A DNA stretch of 64,000 nt from Chitinophagaceae bacterium PMP191F (GCA_001302245.1 LGYU01000019.1:24495-88494), one strand, 5' to 3'; counted from the stretch's first letter, positions 32,752 through 43,668 are shown. A program made the numbers and translations. The notes: a model not told the origin generated them from the sequence alone.

Positions 32752-35700
32752 ATGAGAAGTATGAGCAAAAAACAACTTTTGCGACAAGTTCTGCTTTTTC
32801 TTCTGGCCATCATTGTTCAGCAGGAAAGTATAGCTCAAACAAAGAAAATCACTGGTACCGTTAGCGACGGTAACGGAGCGCCCCTCTTCGGCGTTTCTGT
32901 AACGGCTACCAAGTCTGCCGGCAATACCGGTACTACTACCAACCTGCAGGGTAGTTTTTCGCTGACCATTGACGATTCATACAAAAAATTGATTATAAGC
33001 TCCGTAGGGTATGTGAAACAGGATGTGGAGATAGGCAAAAAGACTGTTTTTAACATCACACTTTTAAGTGATACAGTTAGTTTGTCTGATGTAGTGGTGG
33101 TGGCTTATGGCCAACAGAAAAAAGAAACAGTAACAGCGGCGATGAGTACGGTAACAGCCAAAGAGCTGGTACAGGCGCCGGTAGCCAACCTCAGCAATGC
33201 GCTTGCTGGTCGTTTGCCGGGTCTGATCGCTGTTCAGGGTTCAGGTAAGCCGGGTTCTGACGCGTCTACGCTTTATATCAGGGGTATTGGCACTTATACC
33301 GAAAATACTGCACCGCTGATCATGATAGATGGAGTGGTTAGGGACTCTTATAATGACATTGATCCCAACGAGGTGAGCGAGATCAGTATTCTGAAAGACG
33401 CTTCTGCTACCGCTGTGTTTGGTGTGCGCGGTGCAAACGGCGTGATCCTGATCACTACAAAACGTGGTAAAGAAGGAACTCCTAAAGTGAGTGCTACTGT
33501 ACAGTCAGCCATCTCAGAGTTCACCCGGATGCCTAAATATGTAAACTCTTATCAATATGCTACACTGCGCAATGAGCAGGTTTTTGAAACATACTGGCAA
33601 CAGCATGCAAACGATCCTGACGTAGCGAACCAGCCCAATGGCTGGGGAAATTTTGTAGCTAAAAGAAATACCGGTTATTCGCCTCAGTTCTCTAACGAGG
33701 ATTTGAAATATTTTCAGAATGCCCATACTCCGAAATTAAGTGATGGTTCTCCCAATCCTTATTATGATCCTTATTTCCACCCAGACCAGGACTGGCAATC
33801 ACAGATCTATAAGAACTCTACACCGCAAACACAGGCCAACGTAAACGTAAGTGGTGGTACAAAGGGCATGAGATATTTTATTTCGGCAGGTTATTTATCA
33901 CAAAGAGGTTTGTTCAAAACCGATTATATGCCTTTCTCCAAAGAGATGGACTACAGAAAGGACAGGTATAATTTAAGAGGCAACTTTGATTTTGATGTCA
34001 CTAACAACTTTAAAATAGCTGTTGACGTTGCAACTTATTTTGTTCAGATCTCAGGTATGAACAATGATGGCTATAACTATGAGAAGAACCTGATGTGGAC
34101 CAATCCAATGGCGTCTCCCGGTTATGTTGATGGAAAATTTACGTTTATCTGGAACAAGTTTCCGGAGCAATTCAATCCTTTATATAGCCTGGTATTGCGT
34201 AATGCTTATAATCTTAACAATAACAGTACGCTGAACTCCGGCATCCGTTTAACACACAAACTGGACTTCATTACGAAAGGACTTTCAATAAACGGCAGAC
34301 TTTCCTATGACAGTTATTTCTCCAGCAGATCTGTTGGTCAGTCATATCCCGTATACTGGGCAGTACGCCCCAATCCCAATGGAGACAAGCTGAATCCGAT
34401 CTGGGTGCAGATGAATAATGAAACACCTTCTACCAGAAATGCGAATGTGTACAATGGTAAATGGCGTACCTGGTATGCTGAGTTATCATTGAATTATAAC
34501 CGTACTTTCGGCGATCACAATATAGGAGCGCTGTTTAACGCAAACCTGAGTAAAAAATATGATCCAACGCTGGCATACGATCTTCCTCATGCTTATGAAA
34601 GCCTGGTAGGCAGGGTTAGCTATGATTATAAAGGAAAATACATTGCTCAGTTTGATATGGGGTACAACGGATCTGAAAACTTCCCTCCGGGCAAGCGATT
34701 TGGATTTTTACCGGCTTACTCACTGGGCTGGATAGCTACCAATGAATCTTTCTGGCCTAAAAATAATTATGTTACCTTCTTAAAGATTAAAGGGTCAACG
34801 GGTAAAGTAGGTAATGACCGGATTGGTAATGATGCCGACCCTAATAGCCGTTATATGTATCTGCCGAATGTGTGGGCATATAGTACCGGTACTATGGCGG
34901 GATATTATTTTGGTCAGAGCGGATCAAACCGCAACTACGTTCAATCTGCCTACGAAAGCAGGTTGGGTAACCCGAATGTTACCTGGGAAATTGCTCAGAA
35001 AACGAACGTTGGTTTTGAAGCCAAATTATGGAATAACAAGATCAGTATTGAATACAACTACTTTACTGAGCACAGAAAAAATATCCTTTCTGCCAAAGGA
35101 ACAGTTCCCGGAATTGTTGCAGCCAATTTACCTCCTTATAACTTGGGTGAGGTAGAAAACAGCGGTAATGAACTGGATATTACCTATCGTGATAAAATTG
35201 GTAAAAAATTCAATTTCTGGATAAGGACTTTCGTGGCCACTAACCAGAACAAGATCGTTTTCCGTGATGAGCCGATTGTTCAGGGACTGGAATACCAGGC
35301 TATGACAGGCAGACCGATTAACCAGGGATTATACTTACAGGCTAATGGTTTGTATACATCATGGTCCGAATTGTATGCGGTGGATGCTTCCGGTAATCCT
35401 ATTCTATCTCAGCCAACACTGGCACAGGGTCCTGGCGGAAAGCCATATAACAATGCTGGCGGTCAGCCGGTTTACCAGAAAGATCTTTCTTTTGGCAATG
35501 TGCCTTTACAACCCGGAGATATTAAACTGCAGGATGTCAATTACGATGGTGTAATTAATGACAAGGATTATAAAAGATCAGGATATACCAATATACCCAG
35601 GATAACATACAGCCTTTCATTTGGCTTTAATTTTAAAGGATTTGATATGTCTGTGTTATTCCAGGGTGCACGTGATGTAGCTGCTAACCCGATGCCGGTA

Positions 35701-36069
35701 ACCAACCTGCATTTCAATGGTACTACAGAAGCACTGTTTGAGGTAGACTGGACCCGTTTTACACCTGAGCGTTATGCTGCCGGAGAAAAGATCAACTTCC
35801 CCATTGCGGCTTATAACCGCCCCGCATTTCAGAATACCTTCTTCAACCTGAATACTTCTTACATACGTTTGAAAAACGTGGAATTGGGTTACACCTTCCA
35901 GCGCGGAATCCTGGGCAGGGTAGGACTAAATTCTCTTCGTGTATACGTAAACGGGTACAACCTGTACACATGGAGCAAGAACCGTATCTGGGGTGACCCT
36001 GAAAATATGGGCTTTATGGGATATCCGCTTACCCGTACCTACAACGCAGGTGTTAACATCGGGTTTTAA
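32752..36069 (+). CDS. SusC/RagA-family TonB-dependent outer membrane receptor
   Basis: An 1105-residue receptor. Signal peptide to about residue 28 (LLFLLAIIVQQESIAQ), carboxypeptidase-like domain (about 32-112, ITGTVSDGNGAPLFGVSVT), TonB-box-like DVVVVAYG, plug (about 125-240; ALAGRLPGLIAVQGSGKPG, LYIRGIG, EISILKDASATAVFG) and a long barrel closing with NAGVNIGF. A second Met (MSKKQ) three codons on is an equally good start. It begins a five-gene run of two SusC/SusD pairs plus a lipoprotein. No glycosidase or peptidase is linked, so the substrate stays open. Confidence 0.95.
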   Translation: MRSMSKKQLLRQVLLFLLAIIVQQESIAQTKKITGTVSDGNGAPLFGVSVTATKSAGNTGTTTNLQGSFSLTIDDSYKKLIISSVGYVKQDVEIGKKTVFNITLLSDTVSLSDVVVVAYGQQKKETVTAAMSTVTAKELVQAPVANLSNALAGRLPGLIAVQGSGKPGSDASTLYIRGIGTYTENTAPLIMIDGVVRDSYNDIDPNEVSEISILKDASATAVFGVRGANGVILITTKRGKEGTPKVSATVQSAISEFTRMPKYVNSYQYATLRNEQVFETYWQQHANDPDVANQPNGWGNFVAKRNTGYSPQFSNEDLKYFQNAHTPKLSDGSPNPYYDPYFHPDQDWQSQIYKNSTPQTQANVNVSGGTKGMRYFISAGYLSQRGLFKTDYMPFSKEMDYRKDRYNLRGNFDFDVTNNFKIAVDVATYFVQISGMNNDGYNYEKNLMWTNPMASPGYVDGKFTFIWNKFPEQFNPLYSLVLRNAYNLNNNSTLNSGIRLTHKLDFITKGLSINGRLSYDSYFSSRSVGQSYPVYWAVRPNPNGDKLNPIWVQMNNETPSTRNANVYNGKWRTWYAELSLNYNRTFGDHNIGALFNANLSKKYDPTLAYDLPHAYESLVGRVSYDYKGKYIAQFDMGYNGSENFPPGKRFGFLPAYSLGWIATNESFWPKNNYVTFLKIKGSTGKVGNDRIGNDADPNSRYMYLPNVWAYSTGTMAGYYFGQSGSNRNYVQSAYESRLGNPNVTWEIAQKTNVGFEAKLWNNKISIEYNYFTEHRKNILSAKGTVPGIVAANLPPYNLGEVENSGNELDITYRDKIGKKFNFWIRTFVATNQNKIVFRDEPIVQGLEYQAMTGRPINQGLYLQANGLYTSWSELYAVDASGNPILSQPTLAQGPGGKPYNNAGGQPVYQKDLSFGNVPLQPGDIKLQDVNYDGVINDKDYKRSGYTNIPRITYSLSFGFNFKGFDMSVLFQGARDVAANPMPVTNLHFNGTTEALFEVDWTRFTPERYAAGEKINFPIAAYNRPAFQNTFFNLNTSYIRLKNVELGYTFQRGILGRVGLNSLRVYVNGYNLYTWSKNRIWGDPENMGFMGYPLTRTYNAGVNIGF

Positions 36070-36097
36070 TTGTTAAATCAGCAAAAAGAGCAAAAAG

Positions 36098-38029
36098 ATG
36101 AAAAAGATATATATACCAATTATACTGATAGCCGTGATCGTTACGGCTGGCATGATGACTGGTTGCACCAAAGATTTCCTGGAAAAACCCAAAGGTGGTG
36201 CAGTAACGGTAGACACCATTTTTCATACACAAAAACAGGCCAATTATGCAGTGGCAGATATGTATGGCTGGTGTATGCCAACAGGTTTTGTAATGAATGC
36301 GTCTGGTGATAGCCGTGAAGATGTGCTTACCGACCAGGTACAACTGTTACTGCCCGGCGCAAACTGGGTGGGAGGAAATCTGAATTTCCAATATTATGTA
36401 GCCGGTGGTATGGCACCCGCTTACAGTATAGACAGGGGGCCAATTGCATCCCGTGGTAATACCGCTGCTGTAGCATTTACGAATTGGTATAAAGCCATCA
36501 GGAAGGCAAACCTGGTATTGAAGAACATAGATGCCGTAACAGACGCTTCGCCCGACTGGAAGTCTGATGTAAAAGGACAGGCTTTATTTTGCCGCGCCAT
36601 AGCGCATTACAGCGCTTTCCGTATGTATGGTGGTGTGCCGCTTGTATCTGACGTACTGGAAGGTGATGGTAACATTTCCATTCCACGTGCTTCTATTCAG
36701 TCTTTTGTAGATACCATTGTTAGCTGGTGCGACAGGGCCGCCGGTTTATTGCCGCTTTCCAGGCCCACTACTGATTATGGTAAAGTGACAAGCATTGCAG
36801 CTCTGGCACTGAAGGCAAGAATTTTATTGTACGCTGCCAGTCCATTATACAATACACCAGATAATATGAAATCTGCTATTGCTGGAGCACGCTACGGTGA
36901 TGCCAGGGATTCTGTATTATGCTATCCTTCTTATAGCAAAGAACGCTGGAAAAGAGCTGCCGATGCTTCTAAAGCTGTTATTGATGCTGCATCTGCTGCT
37001 GGTGTTTCTTTCTATAATACGAACAAACCGGTTACTGTGGCCAAAACAGATAACTATGCTAATCTTGGCGATTATGAGGCTGTCTTCAACAATGTATTCG
37101 GAACTACCGGTGCTTATGGCAACCCTGAATATATCCTGGCAAACACGTACAATCAGAATGACCCCAACCGTAACGGCTGGGCAGACTGGGGCAGGTATAA
37201 TTTCTCCAAGGTGCGGATGTTTGATTGGGGTGCGAAAAATAACGTGCCCGTTGAATTTTTGCAATTGTATGAAAAAAGAGATGGTACCAAATGGACTGCA
37301 ACCCCTTCAGGTACAGATTTTAAAGCATACTTCGAAGGTTTAAATCTTGATCCACGTGCTTATCAGTCACTGGCATGGGCTGGCGAATGGTTTAACAGTG
37401 GAAGCGGAAGAGCGTTCTTGCCTTATTATAAAGCATCTGCAGATGGTGCTTATGCTGATGGAAAATTAGTAGATGATTCCAATGCAGGTGATAAGACAGG
37501 AAGCGCAGTGGAAACAGTGAAATTTGTTGCGCGTGTTGATAACAGTAATGATAACCATTTTGCATGGCCTGTTTTCCGCCTGGCAGAATTTTATTTAAGC
37601 TATTCAGAAGCATTGAATGAATATTCCGGTCCTTCAGGTGAAACCTTCACTTATTTAAACTACATCAGACAAAGAGCCGGTATGCCGGATAAAGATGCCT
37701 CTATGTTACCTGATCAGGCAAGCTTCAGAGCAGCCATCCAGAACGAGCGTACTATTGAGCTGGCTTTTGAAGATCACAGGTATAATGATCTGCATCGCTG
37801 GTTAACAGCACATGTGGTTTTAAACCAGACCCTTCATGGATTTACTGTTATTGCATCAACAAATGGTGTTACTCCCAAACCTGCCAATCCTTTCTTAAAC
37901 TGGAGTCTCGTTTCTTATGGTTCAAGAATATTTCCCATTAAATATTACTATGTGCCGTTTCCTTATAAGGAGGTTAGTATGAGATACCTGGGTGGAAAAG
38001 ACTGGGATGGTCAAAACCCCGGATGGTAA
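36098..38029 (+). CDS. SusD/RagB-family surface lipoprotein
   Basis: A 643-residue SusD-like lipoprotein, long for the family, with signal ending AGMMTGC (Cys23). Contains the helical framework (NWYKAIRKANLVLKNIDAV, KGQALFCRAIAHYSAFRMYG) and the C-terminal hallmark ERTIELAFEDHRYNDLHRW. It is 28 bases after its susC and 35 bases before the next susC. Extra length lies in the middle region (about 260-470), which usually forms the substrate-contacting loops. Confidence 0.93.
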   Translation: MKKIYIPIILIAVIVTAGMMTGCTKDFLEKPKGGAVTVDTIFHTQKQANYAVADMYGWCMPTGFVMNASGDSREDVLTDQVQLLLPGANWVGGNLNFQYYVAGGMAPAYSIDRGPIASRGNTAAVAFTNWYKAIRKANLVLKNIDAVTDASPDWKSDVKGQALFCRAIAHYSAFRMYGGVPLVSDVLEGDGNISIPRASIQSFVDTIVSWCDRAAGLLPLSRPTTDYGKVTSIAALALKARILLYAASPLYNTPDNMKSAIAGARYGDARDSVLCYPSYSKERWKRAADASKAVIDAASAAGVSFYNTNKPVTVAKTDNYANLGDYEAVFNNVFGTTGAYGNPEYILANTYNQNDPNRNGWADWGRYNFSKVRMFDWGAKNNVPVEFLQLYEKRDGTKWTATPSGTDFKAYFEGLNLDPRAYQSLAWAGEWFNSGSGRAFLPYYKASADGAYADGKLVDDSNAGDKTGSAVETVKFVARVDNSNDNHFAWPVFRLAEFYLSYSEALNEYSGPSGETFTYLNYIRQRAGMPDKDASMLPDQASFRAAIQNERTIELAFEDHRYNDLHRWLTAHVVLNQTLHGFTVIASTNGVTPKPANPFLNWSLVSYGSRIFPIKYYYVPFPYKEVSMRYLGGKDWDGQNPGW

Positions 38030-38064
38030 TAAAAAACTTGTTGAATGTATAACTCGAAAAAAAT

Positions 38065-40917
38065 ATGAAATATAAAAATATACAACTGCTTGTTTGGCTA
38101 CCCTTGTTTGCCGGGATCTCTGTAACCCAGGCGCAAACAAAAAAAACCAGTCAATCAGATACTATTGCATTGCCAGCCATCACTTCTGCCAATACTGTTG
38201 ACCTGGGTATCAGGAATGAACAAAACTGGAGAAATACCGGAGCCATAGTTACTATAACAGGAGATGAACTGGCAAGAACAAATTCCGGTAACTTACTCAA
38301 TACATTACAGGGCCGTATCCCGGGATTAACGGTAGCAACCGGTTCCGGTGAGCCTGGTTATGATAACCCCACTTTGTACCTGCGTGGTCAGAGCAGTTGG
38401 AATGTTGCCGGTAATGCTATTGCCATTTACCTGGATGGATTCCAGGTAGACATGAACGCATTGTCTGCATTGTCGCCTTTTGAAATAGAAACCATCACAT
38501 TGCTGAAAGATGCAGCAGCACTTGCAGTATATGGGTTTAATGGCGGCACGGGCGTGTTAAGTGTTCGCACCAAAGAAGGAACCCTAAATGGTAAAACGAA
38601 GATCGAAGTAAATGCCAGGTATGGTAATCTGACGCCTATTTCGATGCCTAAAGTAATGGACGCGTATGGTTATGTAACAGCTTATAATAAAGCGTTGCAG
38701 AATGATGGGTTACCTATCAAATACTACAACCCGGAACTTTACAAGGCCAGCGACGATCCTTTTCACCCCAATGTGAACTGGTACGATAAAGTATTGAACA
38801 ATAGTTCTGCCACACAGGATTATAGCATTTCTTTCCGGGGTGGTAACAACAGGGCCAGGTATTTTGTACTGGGTGGATTAACTGATTTCAGAGGTGCATA
38901 CAGGGATGCAGATATTATAGATAAAGATTACGGAACCAATGCCAAATACAAACGTATCTATTTAAGAACGAATGTAAATCTGCAACTGAATAAAAACCTG
39001 TCAGTAAAAGCAACTGTGTCTGGTCTTACAGAAGACCGCAATACGCCGGATGGTTTTACAGCATCAGGTCTGTTTGCTAATTTATTGCGTATTCCTGCTG
39101 CTGCATTCGCGGTGAAGAATCTGGATGGCTCCTGGGGAAATAGCTCTGTGTACAATTTTAACCCGGTACAGTTGTTAAGACGCAATGGTGTGTATAGTTC
39201 ACATACCAGGAGTTTGCAAACCAACTTAAGTTTTAGCCAGAAATTAGATGCGATCACTACCGGCTTGTCTTTAAACGGGGGTATTTCATTCAGTAACCTG
39301 TATATAGGTGTTTATGAAAAGCAATTTACAGTTCCTTCTTACGAGGTTACAAAAGATGCTTATGATAACCCTGTGCTGGATGCTAGCGGAAATGTAGTAT
39401 ACAAGGTATTAGGAGCCGTAAGCCAGAATATCAACGATGCCGGCAATGTACACTGGAACAGGAATACCACTCAACTGGGATTCGGTTATGACAGAAGTTT
39501 TGGTAAAAGCACTTTTACCGGATTTGTACAGGCATACCGTTTCAGCTACAATCATGACGGACAGGTTTATGCAGTAGTGGAACAGGGGCTGCGTGGTGCA
39601 GTTACTTATGACTACAACAAAAAGTATGTTGCTGATCTGTCTTTTTCTTATTCAGGTTCCGGTGATTTCCAGTCTGGACGCCGTTACGGATTCTTTCCTG
39701 CTGTAGGTTTGGGCTGGATAGCCAGCAAAGAAGCATTTCTGAGTGATAGCAAAGTTGTTGACTTTTTAAAAGTAAGAGCTTCTTATGGTATCACTGCCAA
39801 CACCAATGAAGATTATCGCTTTTTATATGAAAGATGGGGTGTGTCGGCTGGTGGCATTATCATGGGAACCAATAACAGCTCATACGGCGGACGTACAGAA
39901 GGTGCTTATCCCAATAGCGACTTTACATGGGAACAAAAACGTACGCTCAATGTTGGTGTGGATGTAACCATCCTGAAAAAATTGAATGCAACCCTTGATG
40001 TATTTACAGAAAAACGTACAGGTATCCTGGAAGCTCCGGTTGGTCCGCCTGCTTATACAGGTTTTGGTCTGAGAAATACCAACAGCGGGGAGGTGGTGAA
40101 TAAAGGACTGGAAGTAGCACTGCAATACCGCGATAAAACAAAAAGTAATTTTGAATACTATGCAGGCGCTTCTTTTGCCTTTGCCCGCAATAAAATAACC
40201 AAAAGAGCGCAGGACGCACAGCCATACGATTACCTGTATCAGAAAGGTTATAGAATTAACCAGTTCAGAGCGTTGCAGGGGGCTGGTTTTTACCAGGTAT
40301 CAGATTTTGATGCCAACGGAAACTTAAAGCAGGGTGTTGCCCGATCAACCTATGGCCAGGTACGCCCCGGTGACTTAAAATATGTTGATATCAATGGAGA
40401 TGGGCTGATCAATGATTATGACAAAATACCGGTGAAGTTTGCAAAGCTTCCTGAAATTACGCTGGGCTTTAATGTAGGATTTAAATATGCAGGTTTTGAT
40501 TTTGATGCTTTTGTGCAGGGTGTCATGAACAGAACTGTAAGCTTACTGGATGATGCATTTGATTATACACATCCTTTGGCTAACAATAATAATATTACAG
40601 CTTTCTCTAACAACCCCTGGACTCCTGAAACTGCCAACACAGCCACTTCTCCCAGGTTATCTACGCTGGTAAACAGCAACAATAACCAGCAGGCTGATTT
40701 CTGGCTTCGCAATGGCAGCTTTATCAAGTTGCGCAGTGTGGAAGCAGGATACTCTCTTCCAACAAAAAAGTTCCTGAAGAAAGTTGAAATTTTAAGAGTG
40801 TATGTAAGCGGTAATAATCTGCTGAGCACAAAGATCGAGGGACTTGAGCCGGAAAGACTTTCCATGGGCTATCCTTTGATGAAGACAATTACCGTAGGTG
40901 TTAAAGCAAAATTTTAG
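38065..40917 (+). CDS. SusC-like TonB-dependent receptor lacking the N-terminal beta-sandwich
   Basis: A 950-residue receptor whose signal peptide (cleavage near TQA-QT, residue 24) is followed by about 35 polar residues and then directly by the plug (about 66-185: LLNTLQGRIPGLTVATGSGE, LYLRGQSS, IETITLLKDAAALAVYG). The carboxypeptidase-like domain found in the other receptors here is absent. The barrel ends ITVGVKAKF. It is the second SusC of the tandem set and pairs with the SusD gene 24 bases downstream. Absence of the extra domain suggests a different way of engaging TonB or its partner. Confidence 0.92.
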   Translation: MKYKNIQLLVWLPLFAGISVTQAQTKKTSQSDTIALPAITSANTVDLGIRNEQNWRNTGAIVTITGDELARTNSGNLLNTLQGRIPGLTVATGSGEPGYDNPTLYLRGQSSWNVAGNAIAIYLDGFQVDMNALSALSPFEIETITLLKDAAALAVYGFNGGTGVLSVRTKEGTLNGKTKIEVNARYGNLTPISMPKVMDAYGYVTAYNKALQNDGLPIKYYNPELYKASDDPFHPNVNWYDKVLNNSSATQDYSISFRGGNNRARYFVLGGLTDFRGAYRDADIIDKDYGTNAKYKRIYLRTNVNLQLNKNLSVKATVSGLTEDRNTPDGFTASGLFANLLRIPAAAFAVKNLDGSWGNSSVYNFNPVQLLRRNGVYSSHTRSLQTNLSFSQKLDAITTGLSLNGGISFSNLYIGVYEKQFTVPSYEVTKDAYDNPVLDASGNVVYKVLGAVSQNINDAGNVHWNRNTTQLGFGYDRSFGKSTFTGFVQAYRFSYNHDGQVYAVVEQGLRGAVTYDYNKKYVADLSFSYSGSGDFQSGRRYGFFPAVGLGWIASKEAFLSDSKVVDFLKVRASYGITANTNEDYRFLYERWGVSAGGIIMGTNNSSYGGRTEGAYPNSDFTWEQKRTLNVGVDVTILKKLNATLDVFTEKRTGILEAPVGPPAYTGFGLRNTNSGEVVNKGLEVALQYRDKTKSNFEYYAGASFAFARNKITKRAQDAQPYDYLYQKGYRINQFRALQGAGFYQVSDFDANGNLKQGVARSTYGQVRPGDLKYVDINGDGLINDYDKIPVKFAKLPEITLGFNVGFKYAGFDFDAFVQGVMNRTVSLLDDAFDYTHPLANNNNITAFSNNPWTPETANTATSPRLSTLVNSNNNQQADFWLRNGSFIKLRSVEAGYSLPTKKFLKKVEILRVYVSGNNLLSTKIEGLEPERLSMGYPLMKTITVGVKAKF

Positions 40918-40941
40918 AACGAACATTTGAAATCTTACAGA

Positions 40942-42624
40942 ATGAAAAAAGTTCATTATCTCCTCATCGTTATAATATTCTCGGCATTCAGTCTTGCCTC
41001 CTGCAGGAAAGACTTCCTGAATGTGAAAAACATTCCAGCAGATATGCCGATAGACCTGATGTATCAGAAATACGATTACATACAGGGTATTGTATGGAAT
41101 GCATACAGTTATATGCCGGATGGGTTTGGATGGATAGACATGGAGGCTGCAACAGACGATGCCTATCATACAAATGTTAACAACCGTTCACATACTTTTA
41201 ATTATGGTGTATGGAACCAGTTCAATAACCCGGATGGTGTATGGTCAAACATGTTCAATGGTATTTACCAGGCAAACCTGTATCTGAAGCATAAAGACGA
41301 CGTAGATCTGTCGGCTATTGCCAATCGCATCGTGAACAGTGATTCTACCGAATACAAAAGATCAGTAGCGAACCTGAAATTTATGGTAGGTGAATGTTAT
41401 TTCCTGAAAGCATTTTTCTACTTTGAGCTGGTAAAACGATATGGTGCCGTTCCTATTATTGATCAGCCGCTGGATTATAACCAGCCTTCTACCTGGCAGG
41501 GATTGCAGAGAAATTCAGTTGATGATTGTTTTAAGTATATCGTTTCATTATGTGACAAAGCGGCTGTTATAATTCCGGATAGCGTGCGTACAAGTTCTGT
41601 AACCAGTTGGTACGAATCCGGAAGAGTAACATACGGTACCATTAAAGCACTTAAAGCAAGAGCATTGTTGTATGCTGCCAGCCCGCTGTTTAAAGATGCA
41701 GGTTCTTCATTTACCTGGGCAGCAGCAGCTGCTGCAGCACGCGAGGTGATTGCGATGAATGTATTCAGCCTGGATGCATCTTATGCCAACCTGTTCAGTG
41801 CTACTAACTTCACTTCAACAGAAACGATCTTCTTTAAACGCTATGGCGCGCAGAATGGCTTGGAAAGGAATAATTTCCCGATTGTATTTGAAGGTAGTAA
41901 CGGAAACAGTGTTACGCCAAGCCAGAATTTTGTAGATGAATTTGAGGTAAAAAATGGTACTACTTCAGTGCCTTTTGACTGGAGTAATACTACACACGCC
42001 GCCAATCCATATAGCAACAGGGATCCACGCCTGGCTGCTACTGTAGTGTATAACGGAACATCATTCAAATCAACTACTATCCAGACCTACTTTGGAGGAA
42101 ACAGCGGTCAGCCTAAATTAAACGCTACCAAAACCGGCTATTACCTGTCAAAGTATTTAAACCAGGGCGTTGACCTCATCAATAATACCACTACTAACCA
42201 TCAGTGGTTGTATTTCCGGTATGCAGAGGTTTTATTAAACTATGCAGAAGCTATGTACAATGCCTATGGCGCCACCGGAGATCCATTAAATTATGGTATG
42301 ACCGCTTTGCAGGCCATTAATAATGTAAGAGCACGTAGCACGATGCCGGCACTGACAGACGTATCTGCTGATGCCATTATTCACGAACGCAGGGTGGAAC
42401 TGGGTTTTGAAGGGCATCGCTGGTGGGATGTGCGCAGATGGAAAAAAAGCAGTGTTCTTGCTAATCCTGTAAGAAGCATTTCTATTACACTCAACGGCGC
42501 AAACTTTGTTTACACGCCCGTGAAGTTGGAAGACAGGGTATTTGATCAATCCAGAATGAACTGGTACCCCATTCCTCAGACTGAGATCACCAAAACCGGC
42601 TGGGGACAGAATACGGGCTGGTAA
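40942..42624 (+). CDS. SusD/RagB-family surface lipoprotein
   Basis: A 560-residue SusD-like lipoprotein. The ATG before KKVHYLL is used because it yields the signal ending FSLASC (Cys21); the frame extends five codons upstream only to a TTG. The hallmark ERRVELGFEGHRWWDVRRW sits near the C-terminus, followed by YPIPQTEITKTGWGQNTGW. Second lid protein of the tandem arrangement; about 10% similarity by eye to the first is confined to these core segments. Confidence 0.92.
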   Translation: MKKVHYLLIVIIFSAFSLASCRKDFLNVKNIPADMPIDLMYQKYDYIQGIVWNAYSYMPDGFGWIDMEAATDDAYHTNVNNRSHTFNYGVWNQFNNPDGVWSNMFNGIYQANLYLKHKDDVDLSAIANRIVNSDSTEYKRSVANLKFMVGECYFLKAFFYFELVKRYGAVPIIDQPLDYNQPSTWQGLQRNSVDDCFKYIVSLCDKAAVIIPDSVRTSSVTSWYESGRVTYGTIKALKARALLYAASPLFKDAGSSFTWAAAAAAAREVIAMNVFSLDASYANLFSATNFTSTETIFFKRYGAQNGLERNNFPIVFEGSNGNSVTPSQNFVDEFEVKNGTTSVPFDWSNTTHAANPYSNRDPRLAATVVYNGTSFKSTTIQTYFGGNSGQPKLNATKTGYYLSKYLNQGVDLINNTTTNHQWLYFRYAEVLLNYAEAMYNAYGATGDPLNYGMTALQAINNVRARSTMPALTDVSADAIIHERRVELGFEGHRWWDVRRWKKSSVLANPVRSISITLNGANFVYTPVKLEDRVFDQSRMNWYPIPQTEITKTGWGQNTGW

Positions 42625-42665
42625 TTCAGCCTGAATTGAACAATATCATAAACGTTGCTAAAAAT

Positions 42666-43544
42666 ATGATTATGAAGTCATCAATAAATTTCAAAATAGC
42701 AGGAGCCATATTCTTTCTGGGGCTGGGTGCTTTTACATTTATCGGATGTAAAAAAGGCAACAATTCCAGCTATGAACAATATGGAGCTGTTGACAGCCTC
42801 ACTGCTACTTTTACTGTTACCCCGGTGGCGGGTAACGATACAAAATTTGTGATCACCAACACTACCAAGGGGCAGGTTGTTGGCACAAGATGGGATATAG
42901 GAAAGGGTAGTGGACCTGTTATGGGAAAAACAACAGATACTGTTTTTTATCCGTTGGCTGGTACCTATACCATTAAAATGCAGGCATTGGATAAAAGAGG
43001 CAAACTATACAGTGCGCCTGTTGCTACTGTAACTACCACCAAAAATGATCCGGCTTATGACAACCTGCTGAAAGGCGGTAAAATGAATACCGGAGATGAC
43101 CAGTTCTGGGGTAAGTATGATGCCAATGCCAATAAAATTATCTGGACGCTGGCCAACAACGCCTATACTGCTACTACTGCAACAAGACCTGTAAGTGCCA
43201 GCGTGAACGGTGGTATTTACCAGGCAGTACAAGTGGTAGCCAATAAGACGTACCGTTTTGCAATGAATGCTACTTACGGTGTAACGCAGGATGCGTGGCT
43301 GGAAATATATCTTGGCCAGACAGTACCTGCAGATGGTAAAGATTATACTGATAATAAGAAGCTCGGCTACATTACATGGGGTACGTGGACTGCCTATAGC
43401 GGCACAAGAACCTTTGATCTTACGTTTGGTGCAAGCGGTACCATTTATGTAGTGATCAAGGCTGGTTGTAACGCACCCAACGGTCATTTCAGCACCCAGG
43501 GTATTGCCGTTACAAATGTTGATTTCCGCCGTATACAGGAATAA
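42666..43544 (+). CDS. PKD-like surface lipoprotein of the tandem sus operon
   Basis: A 292-residue lipoprotein with signal ending TFIGC (Cys28; a start two codons later is equally possible). Residues about 40-125 look like a PKD/Ig-like domain (GTRWDIGKGSGPV, TVFYPLAGTYTIKMQALDKRG). The remainder is a beta-rich domain resembling a carbohydrate-binding jelly roll (ANKTYRFAMNATYG, AWLEIYLGQ). It probably acts as an extra surface binding protein like SusE/SusF. It is the last gene, closed by a strong terminator. Confidence 0.82.
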   Translation: MIMKSSINFKIAGAIFFLGLGAFTFIGCKKGNNSSYEQYGAVDSLTATFTVTPVAGNDTKFVITNTTKGQVVGTRWDIGKGSGPVMGKTTDTVFYPLAGTYTIKMQALDKRGKLYSAPVATVTTTKNDPAYDNLLKGGKMNTGDDQFWGKYDANANKIIWTLANNAYTATTATRPVSASVNGGIYQAVQVVANKTYRFAMNATYGVTQDAWLEIYLGQTVPADGKDYTDNKKLGYITWGTWTAYSGTRTFDLTFGASGTIYVVIKAGCNAPNGHFSTQGIAVTNVDFRRIQE

Positions 43545-43632
43545 TGCATAAGCTGCATTGCCTGTAACATTCATGGGCTTTTAGCCCGATACTAAAAAGA
43601 GAGAACATACGCAAGCATATAGTTAGTTACAA

Positions 43633-43668
43633 GCCCCCGCAATTCTTTGCGGGGGCATTTTGTTTTTA
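43633..43668 (+). terminator. Rho-independent terminator of the tandem sus operon
   Basis: gcccccgca / tgcgggggc (9 bp, GC-rich, 6-base loop) followed by ATTTTGTTTTTA. Confidence 0.88.

Noticed and set aside
36879..37343. 154-codon plus-strand frame inside the first tandem SusD gene
   Set aside because: It overlaps a clear SusD coding frame and its composition is typical of an out-of-frame shadow.
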